Assembly: GCA_002720745.1 (NCBI GenBank)
Contig: PBJO01000023.1
Span: 1 to 64,000 of the forward strand
Reading direction: 5' to 3'
Length of the DNA stretch: 64,000 bases
From: Balneola sp.
GTDB lineage: Bacteria > Bacteroidota > Rhodothermia > Balneolales > Balneolaceae
The notes beneath the pieces were generated by a model. The model saw only the letters and a list, made by a program, of their open reading frames with translations, ran no database searches and was not told where the DNA came from. Numbering within the stretch: the first letter of the stretch is position 1; each line of letters starts with the position of its first letter. Position numbers and translations under genes: made by a program. Below, in pieces: positions 26,718 to 35,486 of the stretch.

Positions 26718-27908
26718 CTACTTAATCAATGCCATTTTTTTCGTTACTGAATTATCAGCTGTAGTTAATTTGTAAAAGTATAAACCACTTGTAAAACTAT
26801 TAAGATTTAACGTCACTGATTGGTTACCTACAAGAAATTCACTATCTATTATATCAATAATTTTATGTCCTATTTGATTATAAAGTGTTAGAGATACTTG
26901 TGTCATCTGAGGTAAATAAAATTCTATATTAGTAATGGGATTGAATGGATTAGGATAATTTTGCTCTAGATAAATACCATATCCTGCATCACTATTTATT
27001 TCTTCTTCGGTATCAGTTGATTGGTTGATGATCAAACCATTAATATCATATTGTGATACAAATTTCCAAATCTCAGATGTTGCTCTTATATCCATATTAC
27101 CATATCGGCCTGGCCAAGAATGACCGCCATTTATAACTTTAAAATGATGAACTGAAGTACCATTACTACCGCCATCATATTTATAAAGTTCTACCTGACT
27201 TCCATCATTCTTATCAGAATCATATACTTCAATAATTTCAGGTGATGTGTTTGTCTTATTATAATCAACCCAATATTTAAGAGCTTCAATTTGTGACTTA
27301 GAATTATAAGGTCTACCGCCAGTATAATACACAATTGGATCTGAGGTCCCGTGAACAGTAATTACGGAAGTGTTATGACTTGGCGCACATGAATCATAGG
27401 ATTCAGTACTCATAGTACCTCCAATTGACCCTATAGCTGCAATCTTATTTCCTAATTGACAGGCTAATTCAAAACTAAAATATCCACCATTGGAATTTCC
27501 ATAGCTGTAAACTCTATCCAAGTCTACTTTATAACTTTCACTTATTTTGTCAATCAATGCACTTATAAAACCTATATCGTCTATAGTACTACCACGAGTC
27601 CATGAGCCAACATTCCAATGTGGAGATCCTCGATCATCATTATAGCCCTGTGGTACAATCAGAATAAAACCTGCTGTATCGGCAACAGATTTCATATCCC
27701 CCCATCTCATTAAATTTCTAGCATTCCCCCCATAACCATGAAATACAAGTAAAACTGGAACATTAATAGTCTCATCGTAGGATTCTGGAATGTATATATG
27801 ATAGTCGCGATCAAGCCCATCATGTACCAATCTATTAGTTATGGTTTGTTGAGCTTCCAAATAACCAAAACCCAAAAAAAGTATCACTAGTAGTAAAATA
27901 TATTTCAT
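26718..27908 (-). CDS. Secreted CE1-like (PHB depolymerase/feruloyl esterase) esterase with T9SS tail
   Basis: 396 residues. Signal peptide MKYILLLVILFLGFGYLEAQ, alpha/beta-hydrolase about 22-305, T9SS domain about 318-396 (LEQNYPNPFNP ... VTKKMALIK). The nucleophile elbow is YGNSNGGY (S139), the acid is probably the Asp in HGTSDPIVYY, and the base is the His in NGGHSWPG. GFILIVPQGY and LLVFHGYGGN are typical of the Esterase_phd family that includes feruloyl and acetylxylan esterases. It is a close paralog of the gene directly upstream (27951-29267) and lies 42 bases after it. It likely removes ester groups from polysaccharide outside the cell. Confidence 0.88.
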   Translation of the reverse strand: MKYILLLVILFLGFGYLEAQQTITNRLVHDGLDRDYHIYIPESYDETINVPVLLVFHGYGGNARNLMRWGDMKSVADTAGFILIVPQGYNDDRGSPHWNVGSWTRGSTIDDIGFISALIDKISESYKVDLDRVYSYGNSNGGYFSFELACQLGNKIAAIGSIGGTMSTESYDSCAPSHNTSVITVHGTSDPIVYYTGGRPYNSKSQIEALKYWVDYNKTNTSPEIIEVYDSDKNDGSQVELYKYDGGSNGTSVHHFKVINGGHSWPGRYGNMDIRATSEIWKFVSQYDINGLIINQSTDTEEEINSDAGYGIYLEQNYPNPFNPITNIEFYLPQMTQVSLTLYNQIGHKIIDIIDSEFLVGNQSVTLNLNSFTSGLYFYKLTTADNSVTKKMALIK

Positions 27909-27950
27909 GACTCAATAAGTACTAAGCAAGTATTCAACTATTTAATGACA

Positions 27951-29267
27951 TTATTTGATCAAAAGCATTTTCTTAGTTTTGATAAAAGATGGCGTAGAAA
28001 GTTTGTAGAAGTAAACTCCACTTGATAAGTTGCGTGCATTAAAATGTACGCTATGTTCTCCAATATGTAATGACTCATCTATCAGTTTTACGACAGATCT
28101 TCCCTGTAAATTAAATACCTCTAAGCTGACATTTTCATTTCTAGCCAGAGAAAAACTAATCAATGTATTAGGATTGAATGGATTTGGATAATTTTGTTTG
28201 AGATTATAGTAATGTTTTAGATTGTATTCTTCATCAGAATTTGTCACCTCATTGCAATTTAAACGACCGTGTAGATTATATTGAGCCATGAAATTCCATA
28301 TCAAATTATTTGCATCGATATCCTTATTAACTCCATCATTGCCTTTCCCTGAATCTTGAGTACCCGTGTTTGGCCATGAGTGTCCACCATCTATAATTTT
28401 ATAATGATTGACTGATGAACAATTAATGCCATTTTCCCATGAATACAATTCAACAGAACTACCATCTTCATTATTTGTATTTATTTCTGTTATTTTTGCA
28501 TCTATATCGGTTTCATTGAAGGTTGACCAGAATTCATTTATCTCATCATATGAAAGATTATATCCTTGAATGCCATTATATGGACTATCATTATCAGCTG
28601 TTCCATGAAAAGATATCACACTTGTTGGTTTGGTTGCATCGCATTCATCAAAAGAAACTTGCGGCATTGTTCCTGCAACTGGGGCAATTACAGCTATTTT
28701 ATCAGCTAATCTACACCCTAAATCATATGTGAAAAAAGCACCATTTGAAAAGCCAGTAGCATAAACTCGTAAAGTATCTATACTAAACAGATTAACTAAA
28801 CTATCAATCATTATAGAGGTGAAGCCAAGATCATCTATGTCACTTTTGGAATAGTCACTCTCAATATTCCAATGTGGGTATCCATCTGAACCTGCAGCAC
28901 CTTGAGGATAAACTAAAATGAAATTTGCGGTATCAGCTATATTTGTCATGTCAGAGTAATACCTATAATGACTATAATTGGATGTGCCAAAACCATGAAA
29001 ATTTAAAACTAAAGGTACTTTTATAGAACTATCATAGATACTAGGAATATAGACCATATATTCTCGTTGTATACCATCATGCATTAACTCTTTCTGAATA
29101 AAATCTTGAGCATGAACTGAGAAAGTAAATAATACTGTTAAAATAGTAATTACTATAACTCTCTTGAATGAATCTTGTAATAATTCATCTAGCTTAAATA
29201 ACTTAAAATTCGTGAAAAGAGAGTTACGATCTATAATCTTCACAACCCCAGCCCTCTTTATTACCAT
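27951..29267 (-). CDS. Secreted CE1-like esterase with T9SS tail (paralog)
   Basis: 438 residues. Same architecture as the next gene: nucleophile elbow TGFSNGAFF (S174), HGTADNDSP, DGGHSWPNTG, and T9SS tail (LKQNYPNPFNP ... TKTKKMLLIK). The signal peptide (RVIVITILTVLFTFSVHAQ) begins only at about residue 36; the start at 29267 gives an unusual 35-residue leader and overlaps the SRPBCC gene by 44 bases. A GTG at 29243 or a non-standard start closer to the signal are alternatives. Tandem paralogs with different elbow residues may hydrolyse different esters. Confidence 0.85.
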   Translation of the reverse strand: MVIKRAGVVKIIDRNSLFTNFKLFKLDELLQDSFKRVIVITILTVLFTFSVHAQDFIQKELMHDGIQREYMVYIPSIYDSSIKVPLVLNFHGFGTSNYSHYRYYSDMTNIADTANFILVYPQGAAGSDGYPHWNIESDYSKSDIDDLGFTSIMIDSLVNLFSIDTLRVYATGFSNGAFFTYDLGCRLADKIAVIAPVAGTMPQVSFDECDATKPTSVISFHGTADNDSPYNGIQGYNLSYDEINEFWSTFNETDIDAKITEINTNNEDGSSVELYSWENGINCSSVNHYKIIDGGHSWPNTGTQDSGKGNDGVNKDIDANNLIWNFMAQYNLHGRLNCNEVTNSDEEYNLKHYYNLKQNYPNPFNPNTLISFSLARNENVSLEVFNLQGRSVVKLIDESLHIGEHSVHFNARNLSSGVYFYKLSTPSFIKTKKMLLIK

Positions 29268-29652
29268 GTTGTAAATATTGTCTTAGACTTTCGAGATATT
29301 TACCCAAGCTAAAATTAAAGTTAGCACACATATCAGATTCAAGATCAAAACCATTTTGTTCAGCTAGTACTCTAGTTTTGTTTTCTTTTTCTTCAAGAGT
29401 GAACATTAATGAGTTACCTATCAACGTTTCGAAAGTGGACTCAATATACTTCCATTCAATAATATTACCGTCCACTGTAATTAAAGCTGTAGCATATATA
29501 TCACCAAATTTAAATTCCATTTTATTAGATTCGACGTCTTTAATAGTGATATCATTTGTATACCAATTAATCAGATGATTCTTTTCCAAGATGGCAGATT
29601 TAACATCATCCATATTTCTGTTTATATGTAATATGTGTCTAATTGAGTCCAT
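29224..29652 (-). CDS. SRPBCC (START-like) domain protein, short
   Basis: 142 residues of the SRPBCC/AHSA1-like fold: an N-terminal strand DSIRHILHINRNMDDVKSAI, then NHLINWYTNDITI, KFGDIYATALI, IIEWKYIESTFE, and a C-terminal amphipathic helix (FSLGKYLESLRQYL). These helix-grip proteins hold hydrophobic ligands. Cytosolic. It lies 6 bases after another SRPBCC gene, and both are between a sulfatase and two secreted esterases in one tight operon. Confidence 0.75.
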   Translation of the reverse strand: MDSIRHILHINRNMDDVKSAILEKNHLINWYTNDITIKDVESNKMEFKFGDIYATALITVDGNIIEWKYIESTFETLIGNSLMFTLEEKENKTRVLAEQNGFDLESDMCANFNFSLGKYLESLRQYLQHGNKEGWGCEDYRS

Positions 29653-29658
29653 TTTAGT

Positions 29659-30195
29659 TTATTTGTTAGCTTTTGTTGAGAATAATGGATTGTATCCAAA
29701 TTGATTTTTTTTTACTAAATCGTTTGTCTCTATATAATATTTAAAACCTTTACATACTGTTTGAATATAATGTCTCATATACGGTAAGAAATAAGCATAT
29801 TTAATTATAGTTCTTAATAATAAGTTATACCTTTGTAGTGCAACATCAGGAAATACATTTATATCTATAGTAAGTTTAGTCTTAATGGGATTTATTGGCT
29901 CCAAATTCCATTCTACTATAGCTGTTGCTGTTTTAGTATTACCTATTATTAAACTATAACCTTTTTTTTCAGTCCATTCAGTAAATATTCTATTTAGCCT
30001 TATCCCGTTGTAATATAATATTGTGTCTTTTGAGTTAATTTTATCCCAATTATGCACACTATTTATTTTACAATATGGATGAGTTTTTTCTAAAATTGAT
30101 GGAGTAGAAATAACATTCCATACGCAATCAATATCACTGTTTATTATTGTAACGCCAGAAATTTTATTTGATACTGTATTTTTTGGTAATTCCAT
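29659..30195 (-). CDS. SRPBCC (polyketide cyclase-like) domain protein
   Basis: 178 residues, START/SRPBCC fold: NKISGVTIINSDIDCVWNVI, then STPSILEKTHPYCKI, a run of strands (RIFTEWTEKKGYSLIIG, TAIVEWNLEPI, TKLTIDINVFP), and a long C-terminal helix (YLPY-like FLPYMRHYIQTVCKGFKYY). No signal peptide. The sulfatase stop lies 12 bases upstream, so it is almost certainly in the same transcript. Substrate or ligand unknown. Confidence 0.75.
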   Translation of the reverse strand: MELPKNTVSNKISGVTIINSDIDCVWNVISTPSILEKTHPYCKINSVHNWDKINSKDTILYYNGIRLNRIFTEWTEKKGYSLIIGNTKTATAIVEWNLEPINPIKTKLTIDINVFPDVALQRYNLLLRTIIKYAYFLPYMRHYIQTVCKGFKYYIETNDLVKKNQFGYNPLFSTKANK

Positions 30196-30207
30196 TGGTT
30201 ACTAAAA

Positions 30208-31827
30208 TCAATTATTTCTTCTCAACAAATCATATTCGATAAACATATCATCTAATTCTTTTGAATCTTTATACTTTACTCTTAGTAACGCAAGACGTTC
30301 ATGTAATAGTTCTCTTACTTCGATATATTGTTTAGAGTTATATACATTATTTAGTTCTTGCGGATCTTTTTCTAAGTCGTACAATTCCCACTCATCTATA
30401 TTGTAATAAAAGTGAATTAATTTATATCTCGCAGTTCTAATTCCATAATGCCTTTTAACCATATGAATCCCCGGATATTCATAATAGTGGTAGTATAATT
30501 CATTCCTCCAATCAACCTTTTTATTCTCTAAAAGAGGCATTAGACTTAAACCCTGCATGTCTATTGGGATTTCCAAACCAGCAAAATCTAAAATAGTAGG
30601 TGCCAAATCAATGTTTTGAACTAAATTACTATCTATTGATCCTTTTTCTATTACTGGTGGGTAACGAATCAGTAACGGTGTTCTAAATGACTCTTCATAC
30701 ATAAAACGTTTATCGAACCAACCATGCTCGCCAAGATAAAATCCTTGGTCAGATGTGTAAATGACTAGAGTATTATCATATAACCCGTTATTATCTAAAT
30801 ATTCTAGAACTCTTCCAATATTATCATCTACTGATTTTATTGACCCAAGATAATCCTCGAGATATCGTTGATATTTCCATAAGGTCAACGCCTTTCCCAA
30901 AGGTTTATTCTTTTCAAATTCCTTATTTATAGGACCATAAACTTCATTCCATTTTGATTTTTCATCATCTGTTAGACGATCAAAATTATTCCTGTAAGCT
31001 GAAGTATACCATGATAAAAATTCTTCATAATTTAATTTTTCTAGAAGTTCAGGTGTAATTTTATTGTCAGCTGTTAATGCCATATGATCATAAATTCTCA
31101 TTTCAGCTTCTCTAGCTGCAGAACCTCTATTTTTATAGTCATCAAAAAGTGTAGAAGAAACAGCAAATTTCTTTTGATGAAAATGGTCTAAATCATCCAT
31201 TGATGGCCACCAGTCTCTATGTGGAGCTTTATGATTATACATTACCATAAATGGTTTGTTTTTATCCCATAGACTTTCAAAAAAATTTAACACTTTATCA
31301 GTAATCACATCAGTCACGTAACCATCTTCAACAACTAAGCCATCTTGAGTCTTAAATTCTGGTTGATAATAATGGCCTTGCCCTGGTAAGACTTCCCAAT
31401 TAGAAAATCCAACTGGTTCGGACTTAAGATGCCATTTCCCAAATACTGCTGTTTGATAACCTTCTTTTTTTAACATACTAGCAAAAGTGGGCTGAGTAGA
31501 ATCAAATATATCTATATTATCGCGAACACTATTCAAATGACTAAATTTACCAGTCAGTGCTACAGCCCTACTTGGCGAACAAATAGAGTTTGTTACAAAC
31601 GATTTATTAAATAGCACCCCTTCATCTGCAATTCTGTCTAAATGCGGTGTATTCATCAATTTGTCATCGTATGCACTTAATGCTTGGAAAGCATGATCAT
31701 CTGTCATAATAAATAGTATATTTTTATGAGATGCTTCAAAATGATCTCTATCTGAGTTACAATCCAAAAAGCACAAAGCAATCAGGAGAACAAAAATTCT
31801 ATTTGCTACAAGATTTTTTTTATTCAT
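30208..31827 (-). CDS. Family S1 sulfatase, lipoprotein
   Basis: 539 residues. Signal with lipobox-like ALCFLDC (C23). The formylglycine site is C83-S-P-S-R87 in SICSPSRAVALTGK, which needs a maturation enzyme not seen in this window. The metal site uses D43-D44 (FIMTDDHAF) and the later TSDQGFYLGEHGWFDKRF. Length and order match type I sulfatases of the polysaccharide-degrading kind. It would remove sulfate from algal or animal glycans at the cell surface or in the periplasm. It is the first gene of an operon with two SRPBCC proteins and two esterases. Confidence 0.9.
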   Translation of the reverse strand: MNKKNLVANRIFVLLIALCFLDCNSDRDHFEASHKNILFIMTDDHAFQALSAYDDKLMNTPHLDRIADEGVLFNKSFVTNSICSPSRAVALTGKFSHLNSVRDNIDIFDSTQPTFASMLKKEGYQTAVFGKWHLKSEPVGFSNWEVLPGQGHYYQPEFKTQDGLVVEDGYVTDVITDKVLNFFESLWDKNKPFMVMYNHKAPHRDWWPSMDDLDHFHQKKFAVSSTLFDDYKNRGSAAREAEMRIYDHMALTADNKITPELLEKLNYEEFLSWYTSAYRNNFDRLTDDEKSKWNEVYGPINKEFEKNKPLGKALTLWKYQRYLEDYLGSIKSVDDNIGRVLEYLDNNGLYDNTLVIYTSDQGFYLGEHGWFDKRFMYEESFRTPLLIRYPPVIEKGSIDSNLVQNIDLAPTILDFAGLEIPIDMQGLSLMPLLENKKVDWRNELYYHYYEYPGIHMVKRHYGIRTARYKLIHFYYNIDEWELYDLEKDPQELNNVYNSKQYIEVRELLHERLALLRVKYKDSKELDDMFIEYDLLRRNN

Positions 31828-31903
31828 ATACGTTGAATTAAATTACTTTCGTCTTAGTTTAATTAAGGGAATCTTTTAGACAATAAAAATTAAAAGACTT
31901 TGT

Positions 31904-34549
31904 ATGAAATACCGTAATCATCTCTTAATATTCTCGATCTTACTAGTGGGCTTTTCCGTTCATTATCTTTTCACCAATCAATACTCCTCATTGACACCCA
32001 AAGCAATTAAAGATAATCTGCAAACTGGTGCAAAAAATTCATTAGGATACATACATTCCGTTAGAGCCTACCCTTTTGATGATATACCAGAAAAAGGTTT
32101 ATCCGATTCTTTTTCTGAGTTAGAAGTACGTAAATATAAAAGAAGTAATATTTTTCAATGGGAAACTATTGGCCCCACAAATATTGGAGGCAGAACACTA
32201 GCGCTAGCTATTCATCCTGAAAATCCTGATATACTATTTGTGGGTTCTGCAAGTGGTGGGTTATGGAAAAGTACCACTGGTGGAAGCGGTTTAAATGCAT
32301 GGGAATATATTCCTACTGGACATCAAGTTTTAGGGGTTGCTGCCATTGATATTGATGCCAACAATCCAAATACAATGTTTATAGGCACAGGTGAAGCATA
32401 TGGATCATCAGAAAATTATCCTGGTATTGGACCGGTAAGGACGACAAGAGGGAGTTATGGGATTGGGATTCTGAAATCTACTGATGGAGGGCTGAGTTGG
32501 ATTAAAAGTTTAGATTGGTCTCTAAATCAAAAAAGAGCTGTGCAAAAAATACAAATTAATCCTTTGAGATCGGAATCAATTTGGGCTGCTACAACTGATG
32601 GTGTATATAAGTCAACTGATGGTGGAGATTCGTGGTCAAATATCCACTCAGTCACGATGGCTACAGATATAATAATCAATCCACTCGATACAAGTATGGT
32701 ATTTGTAGCTCATGGTGGCATGGGATCAGATGGGCATGGCATTTATAGGACAAAAGATGGAGGAAAAACATTTACAAAATCTAATTTATTGGTTGGCGGA
32801 GGACCATTTGAATACAAAGGAAAAGCCGTCTTATCTATGTCATCTGAAAAACCAAATATTATTTATGCAAGCATAGGTAACTCAGACGGTAGCCTAAATT
32901 ATGAAGATGAAGATATCAAAACATGGGTAATGAAAACCGAGGATTTTGGCGAAACTTGGAATTTGGTCTTTAGTAGTAATGACATTTATGCACGTGTTCA
33001 AGGTTGGTATGCACATGCTATTGCAGTTCACCCGCGCAATGAAAATATAGTTTGGGCTGCTGGTCAACCATTTTCTGTATTCAAATCAACGGACGGTGGT
33101 GTAGATTTCATGGAAACCGGAATGGCAAACACTGCTGGTACTATAGATGACAGAGAAAATGATGTATATCCATATTTGAGTGACTGGGCCGATCACCATG
33201 ACATAATATTTCATCCGACTATGCATGATACTATCTATTTCATCAATGATGGTGGAATATTTAAAACAACGGATGGTGGTATAACTATTGAAAACTGTAA
33301 TTCTGGTTATCAAACAGTTCAATTTTACAATGGTGTTTCTAACTCAAATACTAACGAGAATTTATTTTTAGGTGGACTACAAGACAATTCAAGTATTATT
33401 TATGAAGGAAAGATGAATTGGAGAAGAGAATGGGGTGGTGATGGAGCCTGGACTGCTTTAAATCAGGACGATAATAATATTGCTTATTTATCAGCTCAAT
33501 TTGGTCAGGCTGTTGTAAGTTACGATTTATTCAGAGGCGGACAATTATATTGGGCAATGCCAAGAGGAACAGACAGTCAAGGGAATGAAATATTTCCACG
33601 TAATGAAGCAAATTTTATTACTCCCTACATATTGAGTCCAGCCGATAACCAAACTATGTATATGGGTGGAGAGCGGATATACAGATATAATGCGTTAAGT
33701 CAGAATTGGACCACTACTAATAATGGATATAGGCTAGATGGTAATGCAATGTCAGCACTCGCTGGGTCAGAACAAGACGCAAATGTAGTTTACGCTGCTT
33801 CTAGCCCAAAATTACAGCGTCCTCATATTTACAGAACAGTAAACGGTGGTGACACATGGCGTCAAATCACTCGGGATTTACCAGACAGATTCCCGACAGA
33901 TTTAGCTGTAGACCCAAATAACGATTTAATAGCCTATGTTACATTTGGTGGATTTGAAACCTCCCATGTCTACAGAACAGAAAATGGAGGTGAATCATGG
34001 GAAGATATTGGTCAAAATTTACCTGACATACCAACTTGGTCTATCACTGTCAATCCCAACAACAGTTCACACTTATTTGTTGGAAATGAAATCGGAGTAT
34101 ATCAATCTGTAGACAATGGGAAAAACTGGCAAAATATAAATGCCAATTTACCGGACGCAGTATTTGCTATAGATCTAATTATATCACGATCTAATAATAA
34201 ATTACGATTGGCTACTCATGGTAATGGTGCTTACGAGATAGATATCAATCAATTAACCAATATTGAAGAATTTGATAATAGAATTAAAGGATTTGAATTA
34301 CTACAAAACTATCCTAATCCTTTTAATCCTTCCACAAGCATAAGTTATATACTACCAGAGGCTTCATTTGTAAAACTTGAAATATTTAATAGCCTTGGCC
34401 AAAGAGTCGAACAGTTAGTTTCAGAACAGCAGTCAGCAGGTAAATATGTTATTAATTTTGATGCTTCAAATATGTCAAGTGGAACATACTTTTATAAATT
34501 AACAGCACCATCTTTTAGCGAAACGAAAAAAATGTTGCTGATCAAATAA
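31904..34549 (+). CDS. Secreted BNR/VPS10-like beta-propeller protein with T9SS tail
   Basis: 881 residues. An N-terminal hydrophobic segment (LLIFSILLVGFSVHYLF) serves as signal or anchor. From about 85 to 780 the chain is made of repeats with Asp-box motifs (STDGGLSW, STDGGDSW, TKDGGKTF, TEDFGETW, STDGGVDF, TTDGGIT, NGGDTW, NGGESW, DNGKNW), the layout of sortilin/VPS10-like and xyloglucanase-type propellers. The T9SS tail follows (LLQNYPNPFNP ... ETKKMLLIK). Proteins of this type are annotated as glycosyl hydrolase or exo-alpha-sialidase, but the GH74 catalytic aspartates cannot be confirmed by eye. Secreted, of unknown substrate. Confidence 0.85.
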   Translation: MKYRNHLLIFSILLVGFSVHYLFTNQYSSLTPKAIKDNLQTGAKNSLGYIHSVRAYPFDDIPEKGLSDSFSELEVRKYKRSNIFQWETIGPTNIGGRTLALAIHPENPDILFVGSASGGLWKSTTGGSGLNAWEYIPTGHQVLGVAAIDIDANNPNTMFIGTGEAYGSSENYPGIGPVRTTRGSYGIGILKSTDGGLSWIKSLDWSLNQKRAVQKIQINPLRSESIWAATTDGVYKSTDGGDSWSNIHSVTMATDIIINPLDTSMVFVAHGGMGSDGHGIYRTKDGGKTFTKSNLLVGGGPFEYKGKAVLSMSSEKPNIIYASIGNSDGSLNYEDEDIKTWVMKTEDFGETWNLVFSSNDIYARVQGWYAHAIAVHPRNENIVWAAGQPFSVFKSTDGGVDFMETGMANTAGTIDDRENDVYPYLSDWADHHDIIFHPTMHDTIYFINDGGIFKTTDGGITIENCNSGYQTVQFYNGVSNSNTNENLFLGGLQDNSSIIYEGKMNWRREWGGDGAWTALNQDDNNIAYLSAQFGQAVVSYDLFRGGQLYWAMPRGTDSQGNEIFPRNEANFITPYILSPADNQTMYMGGERIYRYNALSQNWTTTNNGYRLDGNAMSALAGSEQDANVVYAASSPKLQRPHIYRTVNGGDTWRQITRDLPDRFPTDLAVDPNNDLIAYVTFGGFETSHVYRTENGGESWEDIGQNLPDIPTWSITVNPNNSSHLFVGNEIGVYQSVDNGKNWQNINANLPDAVFAIDLIISRSNNKLRLATHGNGAYEIDINQLTNIEEFDNRIKGFELLQNYPNPFNPSTSISYILPEASFVKLEIFNSLGQRVEQLVSEQQSAGKYVINFDASNMSSGTYFYKLTAPSFSETKKMLLIK

Positions 34550-34554
34550 ATTAT

Positions 34555-34574
34555 AAACTAATAGGTATTAGTTT
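34555..34574. promoter_or_regulatory. Near-perfect 20-bp palindrome
   Basis: AAACTAATA and TATTAGTTT pair exactly around GG. It lies 5 bases past the stop of the BNR protein and 21 bases before the Thi5-like start. It could be an operator for the Thi5-like gene or a short terminator. No TPP riboswitch sequence is seen here. Confidence 0.35.
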
Positions 34575-34595
34575 ACCCTGCCAAATCAAATATTT

Positions 34596-35480
34596 ATGAA
34601 AAAATACAATTTAGCTTTGGATTGGACTCCAAACATCAACCATATAGGTATTTTTATAGCACAAGAAATGGGGTTTTTAAGACAGAGAGATATTGAACTA
34701 AACATAATTTCGCCTGTTGTAGATAACTACGTCTACTCGCCAGCAAAAAAACTTGAACTCGGCATAGCAGATTTTGCTTTATGTCCTACTGAAACTATAA
34801 TAAGTTATAGGACTAAAGAAGTACCTTACAATCTATATGCTCTACTAACGATTTTTAAAGAAGATGTTAGTGCAATTGCAGTGAGAAATAATCTCAATAT
34901 TACAAGACCCAAAGATTTAGATGGAAAATCTTATGCATCTTACGGAGCTAGATATGAAGATTTAATTGTTAAGCAACTTATCAAAAATGATGGAGGTTCA
35001 GGCAAAATAAAAATATTCTATCCGGAACGGCTAGGAGTCTGGAATACGGTGCTTAATGATAAATATGATTCAACATGGATATTTATGAATTGGGAAGGTA
35101 TTCAGAGACCTGATTTAGTATTATTTAAACTCAAAAATTATGATATCCCCTACTCTTATTCTCCATTAATAGTCTCTTCTGAAGATTTTATTCAGAAAAC
35201 TGACAAAAATGATATCCATTCGTTCATTGATGCAATAAAGGAAGGATATAAGTACTCAATGAAGTTTACTTCAGAATCTATTAAAATACTTGAAAAGTAT
35301 ATCCCAAAATCAGATTCAGAGATAGATTTATTGAAGGCCTTAGAATTCTCTCAAAAATATTTTGGTGAAGAAAAAAACTTTGGCGTTATAGATATAGACT
35401 TGTTTACCAACTTTCTTGAGTGGGCATATAAAAATAATATTGAAAAAAAGACAATTAAAGCAGAAGACTTGCTCTTTTAA
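34596..35480 (+). CDS. NMT1/THI5-like protein, no signal peptide
   Basis: 294 residues of the NMT1/THI5 family (periplasmic binding protein fold): YNLALDWTPNINHIGIFIAQ, EMGFLRQRDIELNIISP, LGIADFALCPTETIISYR, and SIDAIKEGYKYSMKF-type helices. The first residues (MKKYNLALDW) go straight into the fold, so there is no signal peptide and the protein should be cytosolic. No permease or ATPase gene is next to it. In fungi, and in a few bacteria, THI5 is a single-turnover enzyme making the pyrimidine of thiamine; its Cys-rich CCCFC motif is absent here. It may instead be an unusual binding protein or a bacterial homolog of unknown role. Confidence 0.75.
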   Translation: MKKYNLALDWTPNINHIGIFIAQEMGFLRQRDIELNIISPVVDNYVYSPAKKLELGIADFALCPTETIISYRTKEVPYNLYALLTIFKEDVSAIAVRNNLNITRPKDLDGKSYASYGARYEDLIVKQLIKNDGGSGKIKIFYPERLGVWNTVLNDKYDSTWIFMNWEGIQRPDLVLFKLKNYDIPYSYSPLIVSSEDFIQKTDKNDIHSFIDAIKEGYKYSMKFTSESIKILEKYIPKSDSEIDLLKALEFSQKYFGEEKNFGVIDIDLFTNFLEWAYKNNIEKKTIKAEDLLF

Positions 35481-35486
35481 TCTATG

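Noticed and set aside
34549-34596. TPP riboswitch before the Thi5-like gene
   Set aside because: The gap is only 46 bases and lacks the TPP-riboswitch core.
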